Source: Zygnema cylindricum
Taxonomy: Eukaryota > Streptophyta > Zygnematophyceae > Zygnematales > Zygnemataceae
Reading direction: 5' to 3'
DNA length: 64,000 nt
NCBI GenBank assembly: GCA_037447655.1
Contig: JBBHKE010000339.1
Coordinates: 310,001-374,000, forward strand
Made by a program: the position numbers and the translations under genes. This document shows positions 42,245 through 54,000 of this stretch, one piece after another. The number at the start of each line of letters is the position of its first letter. Within the stretch, counting starts at the first letter, position 1. The notes beneath the pieces are model-generated. The model was given only the letters and a program-made list of their open reading frames with translations. It was not told the origin of the DNA and did no database searches.

Positions 42245-43613
42245 CCACTCAACATTTTTGATGGCGTTTCTTCTCACGCCGCGTGGAATTACATGCGAAC
42301 AAAGGACCTGGGGAATAATCATAAGGTTACATCCAGCTAAACCCTCAAGTTCTGCCGTTTGTAGAGGTGGTCGAGGACTAGTACTGATACCGGGTGGACG
42401 TTCCTGGGTTACTTCAAAAATACCACCCATGGGATGTTCGCCTCCACGATATCATTTCATGGGTTGAAGTCACACCTGAGGTACGCGCACTCAAATTGGC
42501 CCGAAAGAACGCGTTGTAGAGGGCCCGAGCTGCCAAAAAACACGTTTATTTCAAATTGAGGAATGTACCGCGGTGGGAAGCCAAAGGGGAGGAACAAAAG
42601 GAGGAACTAGCGGAAACGACTCCAGCTTCCCCAAGTCCAATTTCGGTCCAAGCTGTACCAAAACTGCCTCGATCAGAACCAAACGCATTAGGGATCGCTC
42701 CAAAGGAAGGAGACGAACATCTGAGGTGGCGAATCTCCCGGCGGCGGCTGGCAGGAGTCGACCATCGCACCATTTTTCTCGAAAAGAGATGCGAAGACTT
42801 ACAAAGCTACATCAATGACCTGCGAGATAACTGTTGTTTTTGGAAAGCTTTAAGTCTCAACAAATTTATAGGACGGCGGAAAAATAGATCTATAGGGACA
42901 CGCGTTGTCACTTGAAGCACAGTGCTTGTTTTTGAATGGTACCGACACCAACATTCGAACAACGCTGCTGCGACGCAGATAGAACCAACGCAGCTGCGGT
43001 AATTTTTGATATGGTCTGTACGGACGAACGCAGCTTGCGACCCAACGGGACAAACGCAACTGGTGATATTTTGGTACAGGACAATGCAGTTTCTACACAA
43101 CAAGACATACGCAGCTGCGATTGTTTTTGGTATGGGACAGCGTAGCTGCTACGAAGCTGCATATATTTGAATGTGATCACGAATTGGACTGCGCTGCTAC
43201 GGTTGATATGAATCAAGTCAACAGACGAGATTCATAAGAGAATAATTAAGTGACTCGTTGACAAATGTTTTGCAACAGTTGGATGGACGTGCCTAGACAA
43301 TTGTCACTAAGCCAAGCGACAAGTATTTCAACAAATCACTTGTATAGGATTCTCAGTAATATTGATTGTACAGTGATAGATTAGTTTTAGGGTGATTAGG
43401 AGCACGTAGACCTTAGTAATCCACTACTACTGCTGACGCTCCACCTGTTCTAGTGGTCGTCGAAAAATAATAACCAACAACTCCGCCGGAGGTTCGATGC
43501 GCTCCATCAAGAGTTCCAATATTAGTGCAGCGAGATGGTTGAAATTTTGCGACAAATACAGTTTCCTTAATGAACATTATTCAACGCGACGCTGAATTCT
43601 TAGTGGGAGGCAT
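42245..43613 (+). pseudogene. Unrecognised coding remnant and 3' end of an LTR element
   Basis: One frame with a single internal stop (about 42515) runs from about 42386 to 42915. It contains KYHPWDVRLHDIISWVEV, then AAKKHVYFKLRNVPRWEAKG and a C-terminal RCEDLQSYINDLRDN helix. This reads like real protein but I do not recognise the family. Downstream, 42940-43190 has repeated GCAGC/AACGCAGCTGCG words with no clear frame. At about 43598-43613 a GTGGGAGGCAT purine tract resembles the end of a gypsy internal region. Confidence 0.35.
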
Positions 43614-44035
43614 TGTAACAAGGTTACAGAATAGGAGCAGAGTGGAGAAGATGCCTTAGTTGCGATGTCAGAGCAGCGTTGCTGCGATGTCAGACTAACG
43701 CAGCATAGTAGCATAACAACGTAACTTAGCAGCATAGCAACGTAGCAAAATGTAGAGTGTAGTGTATAGTTTTAGAACCTAGTGTGGATAGGATGCAACT
43801 AATGAAGTGTGTCCACGTGTACATAGTTGACCAATTGTAGTACCGGATTAATTGGCAAGAAGCTAGTTTAAATAGTGAGTAGATTTAATGAAGAGACACT
43901 CTTTTTGGAAGTAGACTTCAGACTGCGAGCAGACAATCTTGTAATCTCTTCTTGATTAATAAAGCTCTAGCTTTTCCTTGTATACAGTGTGTAATCTTGC
44001 TGTTGCTACGAGTAAATTTTTGGGAATATTCCATT
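43614..44035 (+). repeat. Probable gypsy-type solo LTR
   Basis: Starts TGTAACAAGG after a GTGGGAGG purine tract, as in plant Ty3/gypsy elements. Contains a TTTAAATA TATA-like box (about 43867), GTAATCTCTTCTTG, and an AATAAAG polyadenylation signal (about 43958) followed by TGTGTAATCTTGCTG. The 3' limit is uncertain and no target duplication was found. Confidence 0.45.
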
Positions 44036-44325
44036 GTGCATCTTGGATGTGGTGTCTAGGTTACTCCTTTTACACACTACTTTCTGTAAAATTTTCCGTA
44101 CAATTACTGAGTTGCCTAATGGAAGTCCACCCCAACGTCAAATAATTCACTATTGTCTTGTTCGACGTGTTAGCGACTGTCAATATACCTTTTTTTCTGA
44201 CTTATCGAGAATTGATATATCAGTTCAAAATATCGTCTAGAGTACACATTTATTGGAACGATATACAAACATAAAAAATATAACGATGGTCGACTTTTGT
44301 TTTCGAGGATCTTTGAAGGATATAG

Positions 44326-44517
44326 GGGGTTACTAAGGAATTATTTCATACAGGGAAGGTATGTTACAAGTTTCCGCGGTGTGGTGAACCGTGTGAACCC
44401 GCATTTCACTGTGCAAAATGCGATGTAGGTTCACCAGTGACAAGATACCTACGAGGTATCTGGTTAAGGTTTACACATTTAGGGTTTGTTAAGGTGTGGT
44501 TTGGTTTTTTTACATAA
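44326..44517 (+). pseudogene. Possible RPA-type C4 zinc-finger remnant
   Basis: A short open stretch reads TKELFHTGKVCYKFPRCGE, then PCEPAFHCAKCDVGSPVTR, then YLRGIWLRF. The cysteine spacing and the following R-Y-L resemble the C-terminal zinc domain of replication protein A large subunits. These occur both in host RPA1 genes and in the RPA-like proteins of plant Helitrons. No other RPA domain or Helitron Rep/helicase motif is present nearby. Stop codons bound the piece at about 44323 and 44515. Confidence 0.35.
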
Positions 44518-44729
44518 AAAAACACAAAAAAATATAAAACACCAAACATATATATACATTTTTACGGCAACACGGCGCGGCGCGTCGTTAAACAAAATGA
44601 TGATCGGGAGCCGATGTCGATCTCTCACAATGGGCAAAACTGACCTCGAATGTTCACAGAGCCTGAAAAACGCAAGATTCAGTAATGTAGAGCAGATAAT
44701 TAATAAATAGTGTGATACGAGCCCATGTT

Positions 44730-44878
44730 TACATTTCGTCGGTTATCAAGGTTCATACACAATATATTATTTTATTTTCACCCCTAAAATAGAGTAACGA
44801 ACACTAAATGAGGCCTAATTCTAATACCTTGAAGCTAATAAACGATTGAAAGTGTACAGTGCGAATCTTGTTTTAAAT
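44730..44878 (+). repeat. Dispersed repeat R3, copy 2 (empty site for H1)
   Basis: Matches 38990-39212 and ends with TTTTAAAT followed by GAATAAATATTTCGTATGAA, uninterrupted by the MITE present in copy 1. Confidence 0.6.
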
Positions 44879-44889
44879 GAATAAATATT

Positions 44890-45409
44890 TCGTATGAATT
44901 ACGTACCAAATATCCAGACCACATGTAATCTCTATATAAATTATAGACCTTTGGTTGTCGGTCTAGAAACCTTTAAATAGGGGTCGATTTATTTGTCCGT
45001 AGACCTCAACGGCGTGTCCGTCGGCCGACGCCATCAAACGGGTAAATTTGTTTCATCGGGCGAACTCAACGATCGGGTAACTTTGAAAGTACCCACTCGG
45101 TAATCGTTTTGACTGTCACATCGTAGTTGCTCAAACTTGTCAATGAATATAGATAAAGTCGCCAAATGCACTGATGACTATTATGCGGTATATCCTTCAT
45201 TATTAACCGTCCTATATTATAGAATGTTGGCAGTTTAATAGCTAGCCGTCTTTTTCAACCAATAAGATTTAGTGTCGTTAATTTTTTGCTAGATTTTGCG
45301 TCAATCGTTGTGTTGTTTTGGGTCACGTCTACAAATGTGTGTATGGAAGTATTCAACAATACAATATTACTTAGAAGTTTTGATAAAAAGGTTGTAATTC
45401 TGTGTCCCC
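44890..45409. other. Spacer, nothing recognised
   Basis: Mixed-composition DNA with CGGTCTAG/GGTCTAC words and CGGGTAA repeats around 45040-45100. No supported gene. Confidence 0.45.
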
Positions 45410-45550
45410 CATTGGATCAAAGATTTTCCCTTCAACTATGAAGCCTATAGTGAATTTTCAATGAACCCCTTTGCCTAAAAACAAATGCCACCCTGACAGG
45501 CAAAATATGTTAATGACTACACCCTTGTGTAGTTTGGACTCCCCTGAACC
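45410..45550 (-). repeat. Minus-strand family A/D U5 fragment
   Basis: The reverse complement reads GGGAGTCCAAACTACACAAG, GGTGTAGT, then TGTCAGGGTGGCATTTGTTT, the U5 block that follows TACTGCTCA in other LTRs. Truncated on both sides. Confidence 0.65.
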
Positions 45551-45641
45551 CACAGAAGAAGAAGTATCTTAAAACGCCAAAACGGTATATTAGTTTTGAG
45601 GGGGCAAAAATGCCTATTTGTACTAGAGCATTAAAGGGGAG

Positions 45642-46578
45642 TATTTTGTATTTTATCTCTTTTATTAGTCTATGGTCATTGTATAGTTCTCATGCTTGTC
45701 GTAGTCACTGAAAATTGGTAGGCAGCCATGGCCGTCTTAGGCAGATAAGAAGATAGGCAGAAGACACAACCCTTACAAAAGATAGCTTGTCGGAAGCAGG
45801 AATTGATCTTGTGACCTCCGAGATAACTCCCATACTGGGTAGTCGTTCGCTTTATCCGATAAGTCTTGAAGAAGCGTTACATACATCGTATGTAAAAAAT
45901 ATTTAAATAGTGACGCTATGACACGTACGAAACAAAATAAACTTGAAACGTACAGTACCGCACGAAATAGTGTACCATACGAAATAGACAAAACAAAATT
46001 TTATTTCAACAGATGAAATCAAATGTCGTTGGCAATCGATAGCTCGCAGAGGAGCCGGAATTCTGGAATGGACATTTGGCGGTTTGCAAGCCAATGTTGG
46101 CGGATGACACGTGGCGAGATATGATTGGACAATGGATATTACGGGGGAAGCAACTATGGTTCAGGAACTGACACTGTTAGCGGAGTGGCTATGGCGTACT
46201 AAGGCTGTAGAAGAAGTACAACGACACCTGTACCTTGTTGTACCTTATAGTCATTTGATTAGTTAAGGTACAGTAGTAGTAGGTTCATAGAGGGAGTTTA
46301 AGACTTTGGAAAAATTAAGGATGCCGCTTCTCTCCCATAGTGCTTATGTAATTATAAGCCATCTTTGGCCAGCTATAACTTAATGCTCGGGTGAGCAATT
46401 TCAGTGAATCTTTTTGCTGCAGACTCAAGGGAGTCTAAGCTAAACAAGGGTGGAGTTGGTCAAGTTTTTTGTTGCTGGGGTGGCACTTATTATTTCCAAA
46501 TTCAAAAGAGCAAATATTATCCTAGAGACTTCATATAAGCTAGACATTCTGTGGGCCAATGGAGGTCACACAATTATA
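45642..46578 (+). repeat. 5' LTR of element 6 (family D)
   Basis: Preceded by TTAAAGGGGAG, a polypurine tract. Starts TATTTTG (mutated TG) and ends CAATTATA before GGTTATGGGCCC. Only short blocks match families A-C: GTCGTAGTCACTGAAAATTG, GCCATGG, GACACGTGGC (46106), TTAATGCTC-GGTGAGCAATTTCA. Confidence 0.8.
45790..45872 (-). other. tRNA-like block in LTR, antisense (family D)
   Basis: Minus strand: GACTTATCGGATAAAGCGAA (D-arm/A-box), GACTACCCAGTATGGGAG (anticodon-like), GGAGGTCACAAGATCAATTC (T-arm/B-box), then CTGCTTCCGAC. Roughly 80 nt, close to tRNA length. Confidence 0.6.
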
Positions 46579-46593
46579 GGTTATGGGCCCACC
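46579..46593 (+). promoter_or_regulatory. Primer-binding site of element 6
   Basis: GGTTATGGGCCCACC, identical to the family A site over 15 nt. The ATG at 46583 would start gag, but a TAA follows after MGPPS. Confidence 0.85.
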
Positions 46594-47560
46594 CTCTTAA
46601 GGTGCCTATTTTCTATGAACAAGGTTTATATATTGTAAAACCATGATGGGAGGTGCATTGTTTAATAAACGACTATCGGGCATTGTGAGTGGTCGTGTGC
46701 TGCTTCAACTGCAAAATTGGCAGTTCCACTAACGTTTGGAGGATCTCAATTCGTAAGAGGATTTGCGGAGGCAGAGGTGGTAGAGGATGTTAGAAAAAGC
46801 ACCGTGCCAAACCCAAGGAAGGAGAAGTGGAAGGAGAAACTCACAACGATGGCTACAGGATCGGTTGCGGTAACACATGTTCACAAAACCAGGGCCAATG
46901 CCACTGAAATTTGGGATTTCAACAACACTGTGGCGACTTATTTTACTCTATGATTTCTCACTCAAGCAGTTACTACACCTTATGGTCATGTGAACATGGC
47001 GGACGAGTTGTGGGAGGCTGTTGTCAACATTTACAAGAGTGGTACGATTCAGCAGCAGAAGCTGGCACACCAAAAGGTACAAGCATATGTGTACAAAGGG
47101 GGAAAGATGTTAGACTTTTGCAAAGAATTGGCCGGGTTATTCATGGATTTGGAGAGTGCATGAAAAAAGGAGACTGACAAAAGGAAGGTGAATACTTTGT
47201 TGATGAAACTCCCAGATGATTTTGTAAACATTCTTATTATGGTTTAGGATTTGGCAGATCATCGATGGATCTGGAACTCCGTTGTGGGGATGACTTTGGT
47301 TCGGGAAAGCACAATTGAGATTCGGAGAGGAGGAAAGAGTGTCAAGCATTTGCTGCTGGAACTAACTGGGGAGATAAGTATTCGAAGAAACCTTATGGAA
47401 ACTTTGGTGGAGGAGGAAGAGGAAACTAATCGGACGGATATGGATCGAGGCCTTCGAAGGGGCTCTGTCACTTTTGTAAGAAGCTAGAAGTTATATGGTG
47501 GAGTGTACTAAACTAACAATACTGAGCTTGAAAGTGGGGCGGATCGGAAAATTAGCTAAA
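46583..47560 (+). pseudogene. gag: Element 6 gag
   Basis: After the early stop, homology continues with frameshifts: a HIYKSGTIQQQKLAHQKVQA-like segment near 47040, KMLDFCKELAGLFMDLES, KRKVNTLLMKLPDDFVNI, VVGMTLVRESTIEIRRGG. The zinc knuckle near 47470 is worn (CHFCKKLEVIWWSV), having lost the His and last Cys. Not functional. Confidence 0.8.
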
Positions 47561-47639
47561 GGAAAGAAAAAGGCATTTGTGGCAACACAAGTCATGGGAG
47601 AAGATTTCATGAAGACGATGGAGAAAATCTCCTCAACGA

Positions 47640-48970
47640 GTAGCTAGAGGTGAAAGGTGAGCCGGAGATTCGAAAGAGGCAAAAGTGTGCTTTCGGTGGA
47701 GTAAAAGAAGATCATGAAAAAGGATGGATTATTGATTCAGGAGCCTATATGCATATGTGTAGAGAAAAACCATTGTTTACTAAAATGAGAAAGAACCTTA
47801 CTATAGAGATAGAGTATAGGGATGGGAGAATAGTAACCAGTTTTTTAGTGGGATTTGTGGAATCACAAAGTCTTAGTTGATGGTAAGACATCCATAGTCA
47901 CTTTCTCTCATGTTCTTTTTATTCCAAAGTTGAACAAGAATCTTATCTCTACGTCGGTCTTAGATGATAAGGGTCTCCAGACTAGTACTAAGAAAGGAGT
48001 CTTTGTTGCTAGCTATGAGAATGAAGTGTACTTCACACTTGAAAAGGGTAGCCAAGGAATGTTTAGGCTGAATTTGAGAAATGGAAAGTTGGGAGTTTAC
48101 TATGCTGGTGTAAGTGATTTAATGATGTGGCATAAAAGATTGGGACATGTGCATCTAGATAGATTAAAAGAATTGAAGAAAATGGGTGTAGTTGAGGGAA
48201 TACATTTAGGAGATAATGAGACCTTGGACGATTGTAGTGGATGTGCTCAAGGCAAGGCCCACAAATTGCCTTTTCCAAAAATTGCAACATATAAGGGTGA
48301 AAAGGTCTTTGATTTGATTCATACTAACATATCGGGACCGGCCAAAGTGCCATCAGTTGGAGGGAAAAGATTTATGCTTACTATCACTGATGATTGGTCT
48401 GCATACTCTACAGTATATTTCTTGAAAAACAAATATGAGGCTTCAGCTTATTTAAAAGAGTATAAAACATGGAGTGAGAAGCTTCATGAGACATCTATAA
48501 AGAGAGTGAGGAGTGATAATGGGGGGGATACACTTCTAATTAGTTTGAGGATTTTTTGAAATAGGAAGGGGTTCAACACCAAAAGACTGTTCCAAAAAAC
48601 CCATAACAAAACGGTGTAGCGGAGAGACTAAATCGAACATTGAGTGATAGTGCTCGTAGTATGTTGTCAGATAAAAAGATAAGAAAAGGTTTTCGAGCAT
48701 AAGCATTGAATTATGCTAACCATCTCAAAAATAGAGTCTTTCCCTCGGCGGTAAAAAGACAAACACCTTATGAAAGAGGGACAGGGAGAAAACCTATTAT
48801 TTTTTACTTTAAGGTGTTCGGAAGTCAAGTGTTTAGTCTAACACAAAAATATCTGATTGGAAGTTAGATGCAAAGGGAAAGCCTAGATACCTAATTGGGA
48901 ATGATGAAAATATAAAGGGATTTAGAGTTTATGATCTCGGAAGAGAAGACATCATTCTAGTTAAACACTT
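47640..48970 (+). pseudogene. pol: Element 6 pol: protease and integrase only
   Basis: Protease GWIIDSGAYMHMC keeps Asp-Ser-Gly (about 47731). The frame 47855-48559 covers integrase: WHKRLGHVHLDRL, CSGCAQGK, then HTN in place of HTD (first catalytic Asp lost, about 48320), DDWSAYSTVYF and SDNGG. A frameshift follows, and the QNGVAERLNRTL segment with its glutamate returns at about 48605 in another frame. The sequence ends in the linker after GREDIILVKH, where element 7 starts. Confidence 0.87.
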
Positions 48971-49870
48971 TGTTGAAAAGAAGTAATTAATATTCACTTC
49001 TTCATTTAAACTCTAGAGTGAAGAGAGAGAGAGACAGTCACCATGGCTGCCGCCATAGTCAGAAAGAAATAGGCAGACATGCAGACATATTGATAGATTA
49101 CCTAAATGTTGCCCTAACCAGATTTGAACCTATGTCTGCGAAGAACTATGCAGACATAATCGTTAACCATTATGGCGTTACCAAAACGATACACGTAAGA
49201 AGTCAAGAATTTATTTAAAGTGTTACGCAAACTTCACTTTCACTGAAACAAACCAAAATTGACGAAACGAGATCTATAGTCAAACAGCGCTCGCGGACGC
49301 GAATCTAACCGTGTAAAATACATGATCGGAAAGACGTCGTCGCCCCCTCCAAAATCGAATGAATCTTTGGCGGCATTCAAACATAACGGCGTGTTGTGCC
49401 ACGTGGCGCCGCATCATTGGACGCCGAATTGGACGGGAGGAGGAATGATGGCTCTCATGTTGACAAGTGTCAACTAGAAGGCCATGTTATATAATGGTCG
49501 TACAAGAAGTAGAATTGACCACTATACCTTCTTATACTATGCACCCTTTTGATTCGTCTAGGGTAGAATAGCAGGTAGTTGTGAGTAGGAGTTAAGGGAC
49601 TTAGCCTGTTTGGGGCGCCTCTCTCCAGGTGACCATTTGTGTTTATAAGCCATCTCTGGCCAGCAATAACTTACTGCTCGAGGAGCAAATTCAATGATTC
49701 TTTTTGCGTTTGACTCATGTGATTCTTGTACATACAAGGGTGAGGGTGATCAAAATATTTGTAAGCGTGGGTGACACTTGTTCAGTGGAAAAGTGAAAGG
49801 GGCAAATATTATCCTAGAGGCTTTACATAGGCTACTCATTTTGTGGGTTAAGGAAGACCACAGAATCTCA
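48971..49870 (+). repeat. 5' LTR of element 7
   Basis: 900 bp, TGTTGAAAAGAAG to CACAGAATCTCA. GCCACGTGGCGCC G-box near 49398. Only about seven GA units at 49019-49033, against about 30 in the 3' LTR. Confidence 0.92.
49110..49182 (-). other. tRNA-like block in LTR, antisense (family C)
   Basis: Minus strand: AACGCCATAATGGTTAACG (D-arm), ATGTCTGC...GCAGACAT (8-bp stem in anticodon-arm position), then AGGTTCAAATCTGG. The last matches the B-box GGTTCGANTCC at 9 of 11 positions and has the classic T-loop TTCAAAT. Confidence 0.65.
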
Positions 49871-49885
49871 GATTATGGGCCCACC
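49871..49885 (+). promoter_or_regulatory. Primer-binding site of element 7
   Basis: GATTATGGGCCCACC, one mismatch to the iMet-complementary sequence. ATG at 49875 starts gag. Confidence 0.85.
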
Positions 49886-50960
49886 CTATAGGGTGCCCAT
49901 ATTTAATGGATCCGACTTTCTTTATTGGGAAATGATGATGGAGGGAGAACTTTTTGAGAAGCACCTATGGGGTATAGTGTCCATGCAAATTCGATTTCCA
50001 CCTCCACGTGGGTTTAGAGGAACACGTTTTTTTGCCACTTCCACCACAATAGCCACCATCACAAACGATGACGAGGAAGGGGAGGAAATAATCATGGAAG
50101 GAGAAAAGGGAGGAGTTGCTTCTCGAGGGACTCCATTGTCAAGTACCATACCGGCAACTGCAGCACCATCAATGGTGACAGGGAGTCAGACCGAACGGTT
50201 AGAATATGAAAATTTGAACTATAACGACAAGGTCGCTAAGCTCTTAATTCTCAAAAGTGTAGTGAAGGGTATTACCATTCCCCTTATGGATGTTATATCT
50301 TCCTCTCAGATTTGGGTATCTCTTGTAAAAAAATATAGGAGTGGGTCATTGCACCAACAACATTTGGCAGAAAAATAAGATTTCAGCTTATACTTACAAG
50401 GGAGGAAGTATGAATGATTATTGCATTGACTTAGGAGCATTATGTGGAGAATTAAAGAGCGCAGGTAACTTATGGTGTGAGAGACAAAGAGTAAATACAC
50501 TGATAATGAAACTACCTGAAGTGTATGAGAATATTATAAATCGGTTGTAGGATCTAGGTGATAGCAATTGGAATTGGGATGATACAGTGGGGATGATTTT
50601 AGTGAAAGAGAGCACGATAGAACTTAGGAGAGGAAGTCCGAGTGTTCAAGCATTCGTTGTAAGCTTTGATTGGCGGAAGCGTGATGAGGAAAAAGGAAAG
50701 GATCCCTATCAAAATTTTGGAGGAAAAGGACAAGGAGGTGGCAAATTTGATCGACAAGGGAGAGGAGCTCCTCGAGGTGGACTATGTCTCTTCTGCAAGA
50801 AATCAGGACATTATATGGCAAATTGTGTCAAGCTTGCAGATCTCCGACTAAAATATGGAAAAGGTTCCTCAAGAGATGGAGGAAAGAAAAAGACTTTTCT
50901 GACTCAAGTTCATGACGAGGAAGAAGATGAAGTAACCGAACCGGAAGAGGAGCTTGAGGA
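49875..50960 (+). pseudogene. gag: Element 7 gag with intact zinc knuckle
   Basis: Opens MGPPYRVPIFNGSDFLYWEM and is open for 167 codons. A frameshift near 50370 leads into 50341-50550 (RVNTLIMKLPEVYENIINRL), a TAG at 50548, then 50587-51066. The last part contains VGMILVKESTIELRRGSPSV, a glycine-rich basic stretch (GGKGQGGGKFDRQGRG) and the zinc knuckle CLFCKKSGHYMANC (CX2CX4HX4C, about 50787-50828). An acidic linker (EEEDEVTEPEEELEE) leads to protease. Only two or three lesions separate it from an intact gag. Confidence 0.87.
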
Positions 50961-51029
50961 GCTTTTTTTAAACCAAAAACCACTGAGAGGCATGCAGACA
51001 TTATACGGAGACAAAAGTGTGCTTTTGGA

Positions 51030-54000
51030 GGTAAGAGGGATCCACCTGAGGATGAGTGGATCATAGACTCAGGGACCTCAATGCATATGTGCAACGATAA
51101 GAGGTGGTTTACTAAATTAAGAAAAATTCCAACAGTTGAGATAGTGTATCGAGATGGTAGAGTAGAAACCACAAGTCTTCTTAGATCGGTTGATTTAAAA
51201 GTTATATTTGATGGAAAGGCTTCAATTGTAGCACTCTCGAATGTTCTTTACAATCCATTACTTAGCAAGAATCTAGTCTCTAAAGTTTTCTAGATGAAAA
51301 AGAGTTCGAATTAAGAACTAAGAAAGGAATCTTCACGGATAGGTTTGATAATGAGGTTTATTTCATAGCTGAAAAGGGTAGTCAAGGAATGTTCAGAATT
51401 GTACTTTGTAATGAAAAGGGTATTCTCCACTCGTGTGGAAGTGATATGATGCTTTGGCACAAGAGGTTGGGGCACGTGAATCTAGATAGATTAAAGAAAA
51501 TGAAGAAAAAAAAAATAGTGGATGGAATTGAGTTTGGAGATGATGAGACCTCAGATGATTCTAGTGGATGTGCCCAAAGGAAGATTCATAGACTGACATT
51601 TCCAAAGACATCCACATTTAGAAGAGAGAAATTATTAGATCTAGTTCACACTGATGTTTTGAGATAGTTAGGTATGCGTCACATGGGGGGAAAAGATGGA
51701 TGCTAACCATTACATATGATTGGTCTACATACACTAAGGTATATTTTCTTAGACATAACTCAAAGGTACTAAGATGTTTCAAAGAATACAAAGTATGGAA
51801 TGAAAAATTACATGAAATCTCACTAAAAAAAGTAAGAAGTGATAATGGGAAAGAATACACCTTAAAGGAATTTGAAGAATTTCTTAAAGAAGAAGAAATC
51901 CATCATAAGAAAATTGTTCGTTATAATCTGGGAGAAAATGGAGTAGCAGAAAAAGTGCATAGAACTTTAGGAGATATCTCCAGAAGTATGCTTACTGATA
52001 AAATAATAGGATTGCAGTTTTGGGCTGAGTCTATGAACTATGCTAACTTCATCAAAAAAAGAGTGTTAACTTCGGCAAATAAGGAGGAAACTCTTTTTGA
52101 AAGGTGGAAAGGAAAAATCCATATTTGTCTAGTTTGAGAGTGTTTGGAATTGAAGTCTACTGTTTGGATTCTAATAAGACTAAATGGAAGTTAGAGGGAA
52201 GAGGGAAACCAGGATATATTGTAGGATATGATGAGAGCACAAAAGGATATCGAGTGTATGAGTTGAAAAAGATAGATATAATTTTGGTAAAACACATAGT
52301 GGTGATGAATGAAGTAAAGTCTATTGATCCATTTAAATATGACAAAGAAGTCAAAATCAGATTTGAACCGGGTCATTTTTCAGACTTTGACTTTGGAAAT
52401 GAAGAGAAGGAAGACTCGGAGAAGGGAAAATTTGTAGATAAACCAAAAGAGAAGGACGGAATGACAACATCCGAGAAAACGCCACAATACGAAGTGGAAA
52501 TCGACGAGGAACTTGATCAAACATTGGAATTAGAAGATAAGGTAGTTGAAAATTTTATTAAATGAAACACGAGGACGCCTTCCATACCGGCGTTAGATTT
52601 TGAAGGAGGAAGAAGAAGTAGTAACCGGCTTCAAAAAAGACAAGACAAGTAAATAACCAACTCACAAAGATGTCTCACCCAGATAAACCTCAGATATACT
52701 TAGAGGCCATAAATACCACAGAAAGCAGCAGGTGGATCACTGCCATCAATGAACAAACGGCTTCCATCATAGAAGCGAATACACGGGAGTTGGTAGAATA
52801 TCCACCGGACCGGAAACCGATTGGATGTAAGTGGGTTTTTAAGCTTTAACTAAACCCAGATAATACCATTGAGAGATATAAAGCTAGGTTGGTTGCTAAA
52901 GGTTATACTTAGAAAGAAGGAATAGACTAAGAAGAAACCTTTGCACCGGTAGTCAAATTTCCCTCTGTCAAAATCCTCTTAAGTTTACCCCCAGCAGGGG
53001 ATATGGAAATACACCAGATGGATATTAAGACCGCCTTCTTACAGGGAGATTTGGAAGAAGAAATCTACATAAGGCAACCGGAAGGATTCGTGGAAAGTGG
53101 AGAAGAAAGCAAGGTGTGCAAACTGAGAAAAACACTTTATGGTCTTAAGCAAGCCCTGCGAGAATGGAACATAAAATAGGACGAATTTCTAACACGTTTG
53201 GGATACATTAGAATAAGTTTAGATCACTCCATATATATATTTGAGGATGAAAATGGAGTGATATTTATTGCTATTTATGTTGATGATTTGTTAGTCTTAA
53301 GCAAGTCCTTCGATAAAATTAACAAACTCAAACAAGATTTGAGAAGTCGGTTTGACATGAAAAATCTCGGCGAAGAAAAATACATTTTGGGGATTTAAAT
53401 AGGGAGGGTTAGAGGGAATAGAAGTATAAGACTCACTCAGAAAAAAAACTATCAGTAATATGCTAGAAATGTTTGAGATGGATAAAGCAAATGGGTGTAC
53501 CACTCCCATGGATCTAAAGAAAGTATCGGAGGGGAGTGAACAGGGAGGGATATTGTTTTTAAATGATGAGATGGATAAGGAAGAAAAAAGGTTTATGGAA
53601 GAAATGCCTTATCGACAAATTATAGGCAGTCTAATTACTTTATGAATTGTACACGTCTGGACATAGCTGCGGCTGTAGGTGTTCTAAGTAGAAGTTTAAA
53701 TGAACTAAGGAAAAGAGACTGGGAAGCAACCAAAAGAGCGATGAGATATTTGGTGGGAACAAGGGACTTATGGTTGCATTTGGGAGGGGAGCAAATTGAT
53801 ATCACCACTAGGAATGATGCTAGTTATGGGGATGTGCCTTTTAGACGATGTACAATTGGATATGTGTTGCAAATTGGACCTGGTTCATGGTTTTGAAGTA
53901 GCAAACAACAGAAAGTAGTTGCTCTGTCCATTATGGAGGCTGAATACATGGCTTCATGAGCTGCCACTAAAGAATCAATGTGGGTAAGATCTCTACTTGA

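Larger units (their letters stand above)
45642..48970 (+). mobile_element. Copia element 6 (family D), 3'-truncated by element 7
   Basis: 5' LTR 45642-46578, primer-binding site, gag and pol to the end of integrase. It stops at CACTT/TGTTGAAA where element 7 begins. The missing RT, RNase H and 3' LTR are not found on the far side of element 7, whose own 3' LTR is truncated, so a deletion followed the insertion. Confidence 0.85.
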
